From contig BBFS01000024.1 of NCBI GenBank assembly GCA_001313365.1, positions 1-52,725 on the forward strand: DNA of 52,725 nt, in the 5' to 3' direction. Under the pieces are notes generated by a model. The model did not search any database. It had not been told where the DNA came from and saw only the letters and a list, made by a program, of their open reading frames with translations. Source of the stretch: Paenarthrobacter nitroguajacolicus JCM 14115. GTDB taxonomy: Bacteria; Actinomycetota; Actinomycetes; Actinomycetales; Micrococcaceae. Position 1 is the first letter of the stretch, and each line of letters begins with the position of its first letter. Below are positions 10,093 through 21,224 of the stretch, in pieces. Position numbers and translations under genes: made by a program.

Positions 10093-11459
10093 ATGACCGC
10101 CACCCTTGAACCAACACAAACGGACCGCGAGGCAGCCCAACGCGCCTACGACCTGGACCGCAAGCACGTCTTCCACTCCTGGTCTGCGCAGGACACGCTG
10201 GACCCCATGGTCATCAGCGCAGCAGAGGGCTCACACCTCTGGGACGGAGAGGGCAACAAGTACCTGGACTTCTCTTCGCAGCTGGTCAACACCAACATCG
10301 GACACCAGCACCCGGCCGTAGTCGCGGCGATCGCCGCACAGGCAGCAAAGCTGTGCACCATTGCTCCCAGCTATGTGAACGACGCCCGATCCGAAGCCGC
10401 ACGGCTGATCGCCGAGCGGACCCCGGGGGGGGAGTTGGACAGGATCTTCTTCACCAACGGCGGGGCAGATGCCAATGAGCACGCCGTACGAATGGCCAGG
10501 CTGCACACTGGCCGCCATAAGGTCCTTTCCGCCTACCGCTCGTACCATGGCGGAACGCATTTGGCAGTCAATATCACCGGTGATCCACGGAGATGGGCCA
10601 GTGACAACGGCTCCGCAGGCACCATTCACTTCTTCCCGCCATACCTCTACCGCACGGCGTTCCACTCCACCACCGAGGAACAGGAAGCCAGAGGGCATTG
10701 GAGCACCTGGAACAGCTCATCGAGTTCGAAGGTCCGTCCAGCATCGCTGCGATCATGCTGGAGAGCATCCCCGGAACGGCGGGCATCTACGTTCCTCCGG
10801 CCGGATACATGCAAGGCGTTCGGGAGCTGTGCACCAAGTACGGCATCGTCTTCATAGCCGATGAGGTCATGGCTGGCTTCGGGCGCACAGGCAAGTGGTT
10901 CGCCGTCGAGCATTTTGACGTTGTTCCGGACCTGCTCACCTTCGCAAAGGGCGTGAACTCCGGCTACGTACCCCTCGGTGGCGTAGCAATTAGTCCGGAA
11001 ATCGCAGCTACCTTTGGTACCCGCGCATACCCGGGCGGACTTACCTACTCCGGCCACCCGCTGGCTACGGCGGCCGCCGTAGCCACCATCAATGCCATGG
11101 AACGCGAAGGCATGGTGCAGCACGCAGCGAGCCTCGGCACTGACGTGATCGGGCCGGCGCTCGCCGGATTCGCCGAACGCCACCAGTCCGTGGGCGAAGT
11201 GCGGGGCCGGGGGGGTGTCTTCTGGGCCATCGAGCTGGTCAAGGACCGTGCCACCCGCGAACCCTTGGCTCCGTACGGTTCTTCCAGCCCCGAGATGAAC
11301 CAACTCGTGGCAGCCTGCAAGTCACGTGGACTCATCCCGTTCGCCAACTTCAACCGTATCCATGTGGTTCCGCCGTGCAATATCAGCGTTGAGGATGCCC
11401 GGACGGGCCTGGCCATTCTGGACGAGGTCCTGGACATCGCGGACACGTTCGCGGCTTAG
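10093..11459 (+). CDS. Class III pyridoxal-phosphate aminotransferase (omega-amino acid type)
   Basis: About 455 residues. The PLP-binding Lys is in LLTFAKGVNSGYVPLGG; IADEVMAGFGRTG holds the cofactor Asp; NGGADANEHAVRMAR and SYHGGT match the fold. Such enzymes move the amino group of beta-alanine, GABA, taurine or 3-aminoisobutyrate to pyruvate or 2-oxoglutarate and yield a semialdehyde. The downstream partner MmsA accepts malonate or methylmalonate semialdehyde, so beta-alanine or 3-aminoisobutyrate is the likeliest substrate (inference). One frame break near 10692 (AGAGGGC). A terminator hairpin follows at 11471. Confidence 0.9.
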
Positions 11460-11470
11460 TGGTTGCATCG

Positions 11471-11506
11471 GGTCCCGCCTCGCTCCGGAAAAGCGAGTGC
11501 GGGACC
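11471..11506 (+). terminator. Hairpin terminator after the mmsA-aminotransferase operon
   Basis: GGTCCCGC and CTCGCT pair with AGCGAG and GCGGGACC around a short loop, giving a nearly perfect 14-bp stem starting 12 bp after the aminotransferase stop. No U-tract follows, which is common in high-GC actinobacteria. Confidence 0.65.
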
Positions 11507-11613
11507 TCGCCGCATAAATCCAAGGAAAAGCTTTACTTAATTGCAATCTACTAGGTAGTCAAGCGAAACCGTCCGGGCGGAAACTGTAGCTATCCGCTTC
11601 GGAAGGATTCGCC

Positions 11614-14265
11614 ATGCCTACGCACCTGAACCAGGCAGTAGCCGACTCGGCGCTGCTCATGAAATCGCTCCCGCTTGGCCTCCTTCGCTCTGTCCTCCAG
11701 TCTGACGCGGAGAACGGCATCACGCCGCAGCTATTCGCGGAGCTCAGGGCACTGGCCAGGGTTCCCGGCCTGCTGGTGGCGTGCAACTATGGCGGAACGC
11801 TCTGCTCCGCTGAGGCGTGTCAACGGAAACACTGCCACTGGATAGCGCCGCCGTGGCGCTCCGCGCGCTCGCCGCCTTGCCCAACACGCACACGGCCATC
11901 ATCTCCGGACGCTCACTGCGGGATCTGGCAGCAGTTTCCCGGCTCCCGGCCGAGGTCCATCTGGTGGGTTCCCATGGCATGGAGTTCGACATGGGCTACG
12001 CCTACACACTGTCGCTCGCCACGGAGCAGTTGCTTCAACACGTGGCCACGGCGCTGACCGAAGCCGTTGCTTTCGAGAAGGGCATCAGTATTGTCCGAAA
12101 GCCCGTTGGGGGTTGCCGTGCACACCCGGCCGGCGACGCCCGAGGTAGTGGAGCGGGTCATCTTCGTTTCGCAGAAGATCGCCATCGAGTTCGGGCTGTA
12201 TTTCATCATCGATGGAACGGTGCTGGATTTGACCGTGGAGGAACCAGCCAAAGGCCAGGCGCTGGAGCAACTCCGGGCACGGCTTGGGGTAAGTGCTGCG
12301 CTGTATGCCGGCGATGCCGAGAGCGACGAAAAAGCGATCGCCATCCTGCGCGGGCCTGACCTCGGATTGCACGTCGGAGCGGGAGATACGACGGCGGCCC
12401 ACACCATCCCGGATCCGGAATCCTTTGCGCACGTGCTGGCTTTGCTGTTCGAACTGCGGCGGGCCTGGTTGTTCGGCGAGGATGCTGTGGGGGCTGGAAC
12501 GGCATTCGATGATTGGCAATGGAAGCTCAACGGCGTTGCTCACCCCCCCGGACGCGAAGGTCTGCTGGATGAGCCACCCCTTGCCGGACTCCGGGTCAAT
12601 ATTTGCCCACATTCTTGGGGGGGTGAGCCAGCTGGGCACTTCAGCATCGAACCGGTGAAGGCGTCGCAGGTGCTGGCGCAGCGATATGTGGACAACACCA
12701 TGATCGTTGAAACGCGCTGGGCCGATGTTACGGTGACCGACTACTTGGAGCCGGCGCCGGAAGGCATCACCAGCTTGGTGCGCGTCCTCTCCGGGACGGG
12801 CACTGCGCGCGTAGTGTTTGCTCCCCGGCCGGACTACGCCAACGCGCCCTTCAGCATGGAGATCCGGGGGGGCGACGAAGTCCACATCATGGGTACTTCG
12901 GATCCGATCATCCTGTCCGCACCAGGGGTTCAATTCCGGATCAGCAGCGACGGCAAATATGCCACTGCCACCGCCGAAGTTCCCCTCCATCACGGTCCTG
13001 TGGTGCTGAACCTTCGCTGCGGTGACACTGAGCCGCTGCCCGCGGACCCTGCGGGGGGGAGCCAAACCGGCGTGCCGGCGTCGGGCGGTCTTCCCGGGAG
13101 TGGATCAAGGCACTGCAGCTGCCCACCATCAAAACTTCCTTGGTGCGCCGCTCCGCCTTGGTGCTGAAGTCGCTCGTCCACGAGCCCACCGGTGCAGTGC
13201 TGGCCGCGCCCACCACGTCGCTGCCTGAGGGCATCGGCGGGACCCGCAACTGGGATTACCGGTATTGCTGGCTGCGTGACGGGTCCATGACCGTGAATGC
13301 ACTGGTGTCGTTGGGCTCCACGCGGGAGGCCGACGGGTTCCTGGCCTGGCTGGACCGCATCCTCAAGAATGCTCCAGGCCCGAGTGGCTGCATCCCCTCT
13401 ATTCGGTGACCGGGGGGGCGCCGCTCTCCACGGAGGCAATCGTGGAAAGCCTGCCCGGTTATGCGGGTTCGCGACCCGTCCGGATCGGCAACGCGGCAGA
13501 TCATCAGGTGCAGTTGGACGTGTTCGGGCCCATTGCCGAGCTGATCCACGATCTTGCCGAGCGGCGAGGATTCCTGCCCGATGAACACTGGTACCTGATG
13601 GAACAGATGGCACATGCGGTGCTTGCCCGTTGGCACGAGCCCGACCACGGGATTTGGGAAGCCCGCAGGCCCCCCCGAGGCACCACGTGTACACCAAAGT
13701 GATGTGTTGGGTCACGCTGGACAGGGCCCTCCGGGCTGCCGCTTTGCACGGGCGCACCCCCCCACGCTGATTGGCTCCCACTGCCGAAACCATCCGCGAG
13801 GAAGTCCTGCGCGAGGGTTGGGATTCGTCGGCAATGTCCTACACGGTGGCTTACGACAGCCCTGACCTAGACGCCGCCGTGCTTCACATAGGCCTTTCCG
13901 GCTTGCTGGATGTTCAGGACCAGCGGTTCCTGGACACTGTCACAGCCGTTGAACGCGAGTTGCGTGTGGGGCCCACCGTTTTCCGGTACAGGTACGACGA
14001 CGGGCTGCCGGGTTTGGAGGGCGGCTTCCACATCTGCACTACCTGGCTGATCGAGGCGTACCTTGCCGTTGGCCGCCTGGATGATGCCCTGGAGCTGTTC
14101 AATCAGTTGGTGGCATTGTTCGGACCGACGGGCTTGCTGCCGGAGGAGTATGATCCCGGCACGGAAACCCACCTGGGTAACCATCCGCAGGCATACTCGC
14201 ACCTGGGCTTCATTCGCTGCGCGCAGCTTCTGGATTACTACTTGGCCAGCGCGGACGTGGAATAA
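11614..14265 (+). CDS. Fusion protein: trehalose-phosphatase-like HAD domain plus GH15 glycosidase (trehalase-like)
   Basis: About 880 residues. Residues 1-290 resemble trehalose-6-phosphate phosphatase of the HAD superfamily: [29 protein letters not shown] and [10 protein letters not shown] (metal-binding motif). However motif I reads VACNYGGTL where DYDGTL is expected, so both catalytic Asp residues are replaced. From about residue 300 a GH15 protein follows: an N-terminal beta domain ([20 protein letters not shown]), then the catalytic barrel with [17 protein letters not shown] and [22 protein letters not shown]15 enzymes of this type in actinobacteria are glucoamylases or trehalases. HAD and GH15 parts are continuous in one frame from 12067 to 13070, so the fusion is real. 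Other frame breaks (11805, 12105, 13055, 13385, 13675, 13765) sit at G/C runs or single losses. Confidence 0.85.
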
Positions 14266-14331
14266 CCCAAGTAGGTCGCAGCAGAGCGCGTTTTGAGCGC
14301 TGAAAACGCGCACAATTGCGACTCAGTTGGG
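14266..14331. repeat. Hairpin repeat, copy 1 (66 bp)
   Basis: Starts CCCAAGTAGGTCGCA and ends TGCGACTCAGTTGGG, with a core GCGCGTTTT...AAAACGCGC around an AGCGCT centre. The inner arms pair perfectly and the outer arms 12 of 15. It begins at the base after the GH15 fusion's stop codon and ends 15 bp before the convergent AEC gene's stop. See copies at 22239 and 27402. Confidence 0.85.
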
Positions 14332-14346
14332 GGGGAAGCGGTGCGG

Positions 14347-15278
14347 CTACGCGAGCAGCAGGGCCACGGCGATCATGGCCGGCACCGCCACGATGGTGGT
14401 GATGAGCACGGTGTCCTTGGCCACGGTGATTCCCGCTTGGTAGCGGTTCGCCGCCACGAAGACGTTCTGTGCTGTGGGCAGGGCGGAGGTAACCACCACG
14501 GCAAACAGCGCGTGCCCCCCCTCCATGCCCAGCGCGAAGCGCGCGAACAGGTACGCGATCAACGGGTGGACAATGAGCTTGAACCCGCTGGCCAGCAAAG
14601 TATCCAACCTGCGGCCCGCGGCTTTTTGCAGTGGCTTTGAACCGTTCAGGCTCATGCCGAAGGACATCAGCATGGCCGGAATCGCGGCACCGCCAATGAG
14701 GTGGATCGGCTCAAGAATCAGCGTCGGGACCTGGAAACCGGTGCCCGCTACCAGGAGGCCAAGCGCCGAGCCCACGATCATGGGGGGGTTCTTCACGATC
14801 ATCAGCAGGAAGCGGAGGAAAGTGGTGCGGTGGGTGCTGGTGCTGGCGTCGAGGGCCATCAGGTACATGGGCGTGAAGAACGCTAGTTGGAAGATCAACA
14901 ACGGAGCCACATAACTCGCATCGCCCAGGACAAACACGGCGATGGGGATGCCGAGGTTGGCTGAGTTGGCCAGGGATGCACTCATGGAGACATCAGCGCT
15001 TCCGGCATGGCGCGCTTGAGCCAGAACTTTGCGATCAGGAAGAACAGCAGACCCGTCACCACGGCGCCTACGGCCGTGACCAGAAGGGGAGCGGCAAAAA
15101 CGTCGTGCAGTTTGGCCTTGCTCAAGGTCTCGAACAGGAGGGCAGGGCTCGCCACGAAGAACGTCAGCGAGCTCAGGACGGACCGGGCGTTCTCGCCCAG
15201 GATGTTCCGCCGTCCAACAAACATGCCCACCAGGATGATTGCCCACACCACGAAGAACCCGGACAGGACGCCGATCAT
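14347..15278 (-). CDS. AEC-family transporter (auxin efflux carrier type)
   Basis: About 310 residues with ten predicted hydrophobic segments, the AEC/BASS-like membrane fold. MIGVLSGFFVVWAIILVGMFVGRR is the first helix; ASLANSANLGIPIAVFVLGD carries the conserved N-LGIP motif of the first repeat, and SALPTAQNVFVAANRY the counterpart P-A-N motif of the second. Members export or import small organic acids such as malate; the substrate here is unknown. There is one frame break near 14985-14990 (MPEALMS to ASLANS). It converges with the HAD-GH15 gene, separated by the hairpin repeat. Confidence 0.88.
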
Positions 15279-15437
15279 GGCGCTGTGCGGGCGGAAGCTG
15301 GTTGGGTCACGAATGACAGCTTAGCCACAAATGAGATCTGAGTAAGCGCTTTCTCGGGAGAGTTCCGTCATACGGACCCGAAACGCGCCCGACGTCGGCA
15401 CTCACCTGAGTGCGACGTCGAACGTTGCTGTGGAGCC

Positions 15438-15877
15438 TTAGCTGAGGTGCGCTGCGTTACTGAGCGCGTGGGGGGGCGGGCGCATAAGCCCGGGGGGGGT
15501 GTGGCCCTCGGCGGGGGGGTCGTTGCCGAGCTGGAGGATCTTGTTGTCCTTGCCCACGTGGACAACCCGCGGCTCGTAGGTCCGTGCCTCTTCCGTGGTC
15601 ATCTCCGCGTAGGTGATGAGGATGACGGTATCGCCAACGTGGACCATGTGGCTGCCGCGCCGTTGATCCCGATCACGCCGGAACCGCGCTCGCCCGCAAT
15701 GGTGTACGTTTCGAGCCGGGCGCCATTGGTCACATCCACAATGGAGACGAGCTCACCGGGAAGGATGTCGGCTGCGTCCAGGAGGTCCAGGTCGACAGTG
15801 ACCGAACCGACGTAGTGAAGGTCGGCGTGGGTCACCGTTGCGCGGTGGATCTTGGACTTGAACATTGTGCGGATCAT
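15438..15877 (-). CDS. panD: Aspartate 1-decarboxylase
   Basis: Makes beta-alanine from L-aspartate for pantothenate and CoA synthesis. [25 protein letters not shown] is the family N-terminus; the Gly-Ser bond in YVGS is the self-cleavage site giving the pyruvoyl cofactor. [22 protein letters not shown] is the conserved C-terminal part. About 146 residues from 15877, or 142 from the more usual MFKSK start at 15865. One frame break near 15665 in the [14 protein letters not shown] region. It starts 26 bp after the predicted rhaB stop, so it may be read through from the rhamnose operon. Confidence 0.93.
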
Positions 15878-15903
15878 AGTGCGATCAGTTTAGCGCGGCA
15901 CCC

Positions 15904-17465
15904 TCATCCGGCGCTGTGACGTACCAGACTCCCGGGCCATTCCCCCCCGTCCAAACACGGCCACGAACTGCTGGACTGCAGGGCGGCCGCCGGCACGTAG
16001 TGTTCCAGTGCGGTTCCTGCCACCACCAGCGCACGCAGCTCGGACAGCCACCGGTCACCGCCCCCCCGGCAGCGCGCGCCTGGACCAGGACGTTGCCCTG
16101 CGCAGTTGCCTCAACGGGTCCGGCGATCACGGGCTTGCCGGTCGCATCAGCGGTTAGTTGGCACAAAAGCCGGTTCTGCGAACCGCCACCCACGATGTGC
16201 ACCACGCCGGTGCTGCGGCCGGTGAGCCGCTCGGCATCGGCCAGCGTCCGGGCATACCCGGCAGCGAGGCTGTCCATAATACAACGCACGACGGCGGCAG
16301 GCCGGTCCGGGAGCACCGCGCCGGTGTTGCGCACGGCTGCGCGGATACGGTCCGGCATGTTGTCAGGGGCCGTGAAGGCAGGATCGTCCGGGTTGATCTG
16401 CGGACCTCCGGCAGGGAGCGCAGCAGCTGAGTCAAGCAAAGCCGGGAGCGACTGGCTGAATCCCTGGGCAGCCCACGTACGCTGGCATTCGCTCAACAGC
16501 CACAGGCCACCCACGTTGCGGAGGTAGCGGATGGTGCCGTCCACGCCGCGTTCGTTGGTGAAGTTGGCCTTGCGGCTCGCTTCGGTGAGCACCGGGGCGT
16601 CCAACTCCACGCCCACAAGGGACCAGGTCCCTGAGGAGATGTATGCAAAGTCTTCCTGATCAGCGGGGACGGCGGCGACCGCCGAAGCAGTGTCATGCGA
16701 CCCAACTGCCACCACCGTAGTGTCCGCAGGCAGCCCCCGTTTGCCCAAGGACCGCGGGCAGCAGGGTGCCCACGGTTTCACCGGGCTGGACGAGCGGCGG
16801 GAAGATGTTCCGGGGCAAGCCGAGAGCATCCAGGAACTCCGTGGCCCACTGGCCCGAAACGGCGTGGAAGAGCCCGGTGGTTGAGGCGTTAGTGGCCTCG
16901 GTCCGGCGCTCACCGGTCAGCAGGAAGGCGATCAGGTCCGGGATCAGGAGAGCCTGTACCCCGTCCAGGTTCGGCTCTGCCGCCAGTTGGTACACCGTGT
17001 TGAACTGCAAGTACTGCAAGCCAGTAGTGGCATACAACTTCTCCGGCGAAATGACCGCATGGACCCGCTCCACAGTGGCGCGGCTGCGTTCGTCCCGGTA
17101 GCTGTACGGTTGCGCGGTGAGCGCGCCGGTTTTGTCCACGAGGCCGTAGTCGACCGCCCACGTATCGATGCCGACGCTGACGATGCGCTCGCCGTTCCCA
17201 CGTGCCACGCAGCGGCCGCCGCCAGGCCCTTGAGCACCTCGGCGAACAGGGCGTCGAAGTCCCAGCGGAGGCCGCCGTCGAGCTCTACAACCCCGTTGGG
17301 AAAGCGGTGGATGGTCTCGAGGGAGACGCCGGATGCAGGCGAAACACGGCCCAGCATGACGCGGCCGGAGGAGGCGCCGATGTCGATGGCGGCAAAAACG
17401 TTAGGAGCGGGCACCGCCCCGGCGTGTGCCGGGGGGGCGGTGCTCGCGGTGGTTCCGTTGTTCAC
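15904..17465 (-). CDS. rhaB: Rhamnulokinase (FGGY family)
   Basis: Phosphorylates L-rhamnulose at C1 with ATP. About 500 residues. The N-terminus FAAIDIGASSGRVMLG is the ATP-binding phosphate 1 motif; VSVGIDTWAVDYGLVDKTG, VAVGSHDTASAVAAVP, FAYISSGTWSLVG and HIVGGGSQNRLLCQLTADA are typical of RhaB. Frame breaks near 17210, 16735, 16065 and 15945. The exact 3' end depends on correction of the last G run; TGA 15904-15906 is used here. The GTG start lies 9 bp after the rhaD stop. It is last in the rhaM-rhaI-rhaD-rhaB operon. Confidence 0.92.
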
Positions 17466-17473
17466 TGCCAGTC

Positions 17474-19520
17474 CTAGCGCAGGAATGCTGCCGCAACGCC
17501 GGCGTCCACGGGGGGGATGTGGAGGCCGGTGGTGTGGGACAGCTCGTTGCTGGTGAGCACGGATGCGGCGTTGGCCACGTGTTCGGGGGGGAGGACTTCG
17601 CGCTTCAGGAGCGTGCGCTGGGCGTAGTACTTGCCCAGTTCCTGCTCGTCCACACCGTAGACCGCGGCGCGCTTGGCGCCCCAGCCGCCGGCGAAGATGC
17701 CGGAGCCGCGGACACGCCGTCGGGGTTGATGCCGTTGACGCGGACGCCGTATTCGCCCAGTTCGGCGGCGAGGAGGCGGACCTGATGGGCCTGGTCCGCT
17801 TTGGTGGCCGAGTAGGCGATGTTGTTCGGGCCCGCGAACACGGAGTTCTTGGAGGAGATGTAGATGATGTCTCCGCCCAGGCCCTGGTCGATCATGACTT
17901 TGGCCGCGGCCTTGGAGACCAGGAACGAGCCCTTGGCCATGACGTTGTGCTGCAGGTCCCAGTCCTTCTCCGTGGTTTCGAGCAGCGGCTTGGAGATGGA
18001 CAGTCCGGCGTTGTTGACCACCAGGTCCAGGCCACCGAAGGCGAGTACGGCTTCCTGGATGGCGGCGGCGATCTGGGCTTCGTCGGTCACGTCGGCCTGG
18101 ACGCCGATGGCGACGTCGGAACCACCCAGTTCCTGGGCCACCTTTTGCGCGTTCTCAAGGTTCAGGTCGGCAATCACTACGCACGCGCCGTCGGACGCCA
18201 AACGGGTGGCGATCGCCTTGCCGATGCCCGACGCCGCACCGGTCACCAACGCGATGCGCGTGGCGTGGGACTTGGGCTTGGGCATGCGGGCGAGCTTGGC
18301 TTCTTCCAGCGCCCAGTACTCGATGCGGAACTTCTCGGATTCCTCGATCGGGGGGGCGTAGGTGGAGATGGCCTCGGCGCCGCGCATCACGTTGATGGCG
18401 TTGATGTAGAACTCGCCGGCCACGCGTGCGGTCTGCTTGTCCTTGCCGAAGGAGAACATGCCAACGCCGGGAACCAGCACGATGGCCGGGTCCGCGCCGC
18501 GGAGGGCAGGGCTGTTCTCGTCGGCGTGACGGTCGTAGTACGCCTGGTAGTCCTCACGGTAGGCCGCGTGGAGTTCCTTGAGGCGGGCCACGGAGTCTTC
18601 GATCGAGGTGTCGGCCGGCAGGTCCAGGACCAGGGGGCTTGACCTTGGTGCGCAGGAAGTGGTCCGGGCAGGAGGTGCCCAGTGCGCCGAGGCGCGGGTG
18701 CTCTTCCGCGGCAAGGAATTCAAGAACGACGGCGTCATCACTGAAGTGCCCCCCCAGCTGCGGCTTGTCCGTGGAAGCCAGGCCGCGGATCACCGGTGCG
18801 AGGGCAGCAGCCTGGCCTTGCGCTCAGCCTCCGGGAGCGCGCCGTAGCCCGGGAGTTTGGCGCCGAAGGCTCGGACTTGCCGTTTTCCTTGATGTAGTTC
18901 TCCGCCTGGTCAATGATCCAGAGCGAGTTGGCCTCGGCCTCTTCGGACGTGGCGCCCCCCCACGCGGTGATGCCGTGGCCGCCCAGGATGGTGCCGATGG
19001 CCTGGGGGGTTGGCTTCCTTGATCGCGGCGATGTCCAAGCCCAGCTGGAAGCCAGGGCGCGCCAAGGCACCCAAACAACCTTGTCGCCGAAGACCTTGGA
19101 GGTCAGTGCCTCGCCGTCCACGGCGGTAGCAATCGCGATGCCGGAATCCGGGTGCAGGTGGTCCACATGGGCGGCGTCCACCAGGCCATGCATGGCGGTA
19201 TCGATCGACGGCGCCGCGCCGCCCTTGCCGTGCAGGCAGTAATCGAACGCGGCCACCATTTCGTCTTCACGCTCGACGCCGGGGGGGTAAACGGACTTGA
19301 GTGCCTTCAGCCGGTCAAGCCGGAGAACTGCAAGGTTCTCAGCCTTCAGTGTGCCGAGATCGCCACCGGAGCCCTTGACCCACAGGAGCTCAACATCCTG
19401 ACCCGTCACCGGGTCCTTCTCCATGCCCTTGGCGGAGGTGTTGCCGCCCGCGAAGTTGGTGTTCCGCTTGTCCGCGCCGAGGCGGTTGGAACGGTTGATC
19501 AGTTCTTCAACAGTGCTCAT
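17474..19520 (-). CDS. rhaD: Bifunctional rhamnulose-1-phosphate aldolase / lactaldehyde dehydrogenase (SDR)
   Basis: About 680 residues, the normal length of this two-domain enzyme. The N-terminal class II aldolase domain has AGGNTSAKG, WVKGSGGDLGTL and the zinc site DHLHPDS; it splits rhamnulose-1-phosphate into DHAP and L-lactaldehyde. From about residue 420 an SDR domain follows: RIALVTGAASGIGKAIATRLA (nucleotide site), VVNNAGLS, and YSATKADQAHQVR with Tyr and Lys; it is expected to oxidise lactaldehyde. The C-terminus ends AAFLR with TAG 17474. Frame breaks near 19070, 19010, 18860, 18745, 18640, 17710 and 17590. Start ATG 19520 is 4 bp after the rhaI stop. Confidence 0.92.
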
Positions 19521-19524
19521 CTTT

Positions 19525-20694
19525 TTAAGCGCCCCATCCGGCTTGCTGGCCGCCTGCGCGGTCCTCGTTGATCTTCTTCTGGTACCCGCTGGCCTTGTAG
19601 GCGGCCATCGGGTCGGCGGGCAGGCCGCGGGATTCGCGCCACTCGGCCAGGACCGGGCGGACATCGGTGTAGAAGCATCGTTGAAGATGCCGTTGGCGGC
19701 CAGGACATCCCCCCCGGCACGCTGGGCTTCGGACAACGCGGCAGTGTCCACGAGCAGGGCGCGGGCGGTCATTTCCTGGACGTTGAGGACCGAGCGGATC
19801 TGGCCCGGGATCTTCTCTTCAAGGTTGTGGCACTGGTCCAGCATCAGCGCGACGCCGGAATCCTTTCCGAAACCGCCACCACGGATGACCTCGTGCATGA
19901 TGCGGAACAACTGGAACGGATCGGCCGCGCCAACAATCAGGTCATCATCCGCGTAGAAGCGGGAGTTGAAGTCGAACGAGCCGAGCTTGCCCAGGCGCAG
20001 GAGCTGCATGACGATGAACTCGATGTTGGTACCCGGTGCGTGGTGGCCGGTGTCCAGGCAGACGAACGCCTTCTCGCCCAGGGCAAGGGTCTGCGCGTAG
20101 GAAGTACCCCAGTCCGGAACATCGGTGTGATAGAAAGCCGGCTCGAAGAACTTGTACTCCAGGACCAGGCGCTGCTCGTCGCCGAGGCCCGCGTAGATCT
20201 CCTGGAGGGACTCTGCCAAGCGGTCTTGGCGGCCGCGGATATCGTCCTGGCCCGGGTAGTTGGTGCCGTCGGCCAGCCAGATCTTCAAGTCCTTGGAACC
20301 AGTGGCGTGCATGATCTCGATGCACTCCAAATGGTGATCGATCGCGCGGCGCCGCACGGACTCATTGGACGAGGTCAGGGAGCCGAACTTGTACTCGTCA
20401 TCCTGGAAAGTGTTGGAGTTAATCGTGCCCAGCCCAACGCCCAAGCCGGTGGCGTACTCGCGCAGGGCGGCGTAGTCATCCACCTTGTCCCACGGAATGT
20501 GCAGCGCCACGGTGGGGGGGCCAGGCCCGTCAGCTCGTGGACCTTGGCGGCGTCGGCGATCTTTTCCTGAACGGTGCGCGGAGTACCCGGAGTGCCGAAG
20601 ACCTTGAACCGGGTCCCGGAATTTCCGTAGGCCCAGGACGGCACTTCAATGGCCAGTTCCCCTAGACGGCCCAGGCCGATTCTGTGGTGTTCAT
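19525..20694 (-). CDS. rhaI: L-rhamnose isomerase
   Basis: About 389 residues, converting L-rhamnose to L-rhamnulose; the non-RhaA type common in actinobacteria and Pseudomonas. The barrel carries metal ligands visible in [49 protein letters not shown] and [16 protein letters not shown]. The N-terminus is MNTTES...[15 protein letters not shown], recovered if one G is restored near 20674 (GGCC for GGGCC). Further breaks lie at 20512-20520 (G run) and 19670. ATG 20694 overlaps the rhaM stop as ATGA; the TAA at 19525-19527 is followed by rhaD. Confidence 0.93.
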
Positions 20695-21098
20695 GCTTGT
20701 TCCTTCTGGTATTCGTGGGCGGAGTCTTTATCTATGTGTGCTGCGCTGGTGGCATCTGTGACGACACCCGCCGCGGCAAGCTGGTCTTCAAGGTTGAAGA
20801 CTTCCTCGATGACCTCGAAGCCCTGGTCCGGAGGGACGTCGCTGTCTGCGAAGAGGATGGCCATCTCGGCTTGCCAACGGGCATTGACCTCAGTCACGGC
20901 CATGCGGGCCTGGGCTGCCTCGTAGTCTTCGCATTCCAGGTAGCCGATCAATTGGCCGTCCGGAGCAAGGAAGAGTGAGTAGTTGTTCCACCCTGCGTTT
21001 TTCAGTGCGGACAGCATCTCCGGCCATACGGCGGCGTGGCGCTGCTTGTACTCGGCCATCAGTTCCGGCTGGACTGAAGAGCGGAAACAAACCCTCAT
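20691..21098 (-). CDS. rhaM: L-rhamnose mutarotase
   Basis: Interconverts alpha and beta anomers of L-rhamnose. One of the few uninterrupted genes, 135 residues. [39 protein letters not shown] and [19 protein letters not shown] are the family motifs (His and Trp of the active site). The 30-residue C-terminal tail ([20 protein letters not shown]) is longer than in E. coli RhaM. First gene of the operon; the LacI operator region lies upstream. Confidence 0.95.
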   Translation of the reverse strand: MRVCFRSSVQPELMAEYKQRHAAVWPEMLSALKNAGWNNYSLFLAPDGQLIGYLECEDYEAAQARMAVTEVNARWQAEMAILFADSDVPPDQGFEVIEEVFNLEDQLAAAGVVTDATSAAHIDKDSAHEYQKEQA

Positions 21099-21123
21099 GT
21101 GCGGATCTCCAGGGTCACTCGTC

Positions 21124-21153
21124 TTTGAATCGTTTCATTTGTTACGATTCAAA
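21124..21153. promoter_or_regulatory. LacI-type operators in the rhaM-regulator divergent promoter
   Basis: TGAATCGTTTCA (21126-21137) is a LacI-family half-site pair around a central CG. A second, looser site TGTTACGATTCA (21140-21151) has its CG 14 bp further on. Together TTTGAATCG (21124-21132) and CGATTCAAA (21145-21153) also form a 9-bp inverted repeat. The sites lie 26-55 bp upstream of rhaM and about 72 bp upstream of the divergent LacI gene, so repression of the operon and autoregulation are both likely. Confidence 0.65.
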
Positions 21154-21224
21154 TTACCCTCGTAAACGGGAGGGTGTCAAGGCGTTTCCAACACATTGAC
21201 GTCAGCCAGCGGAGATCGGAAAGC

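Noticed and set aside
17563..18642. 359-residue plus-strand ORF opposite rhaD
   Set aside because: Repetitive Gly/Val/Asp-rich translation with no domain; the minus strand carries clear SDR motifs.
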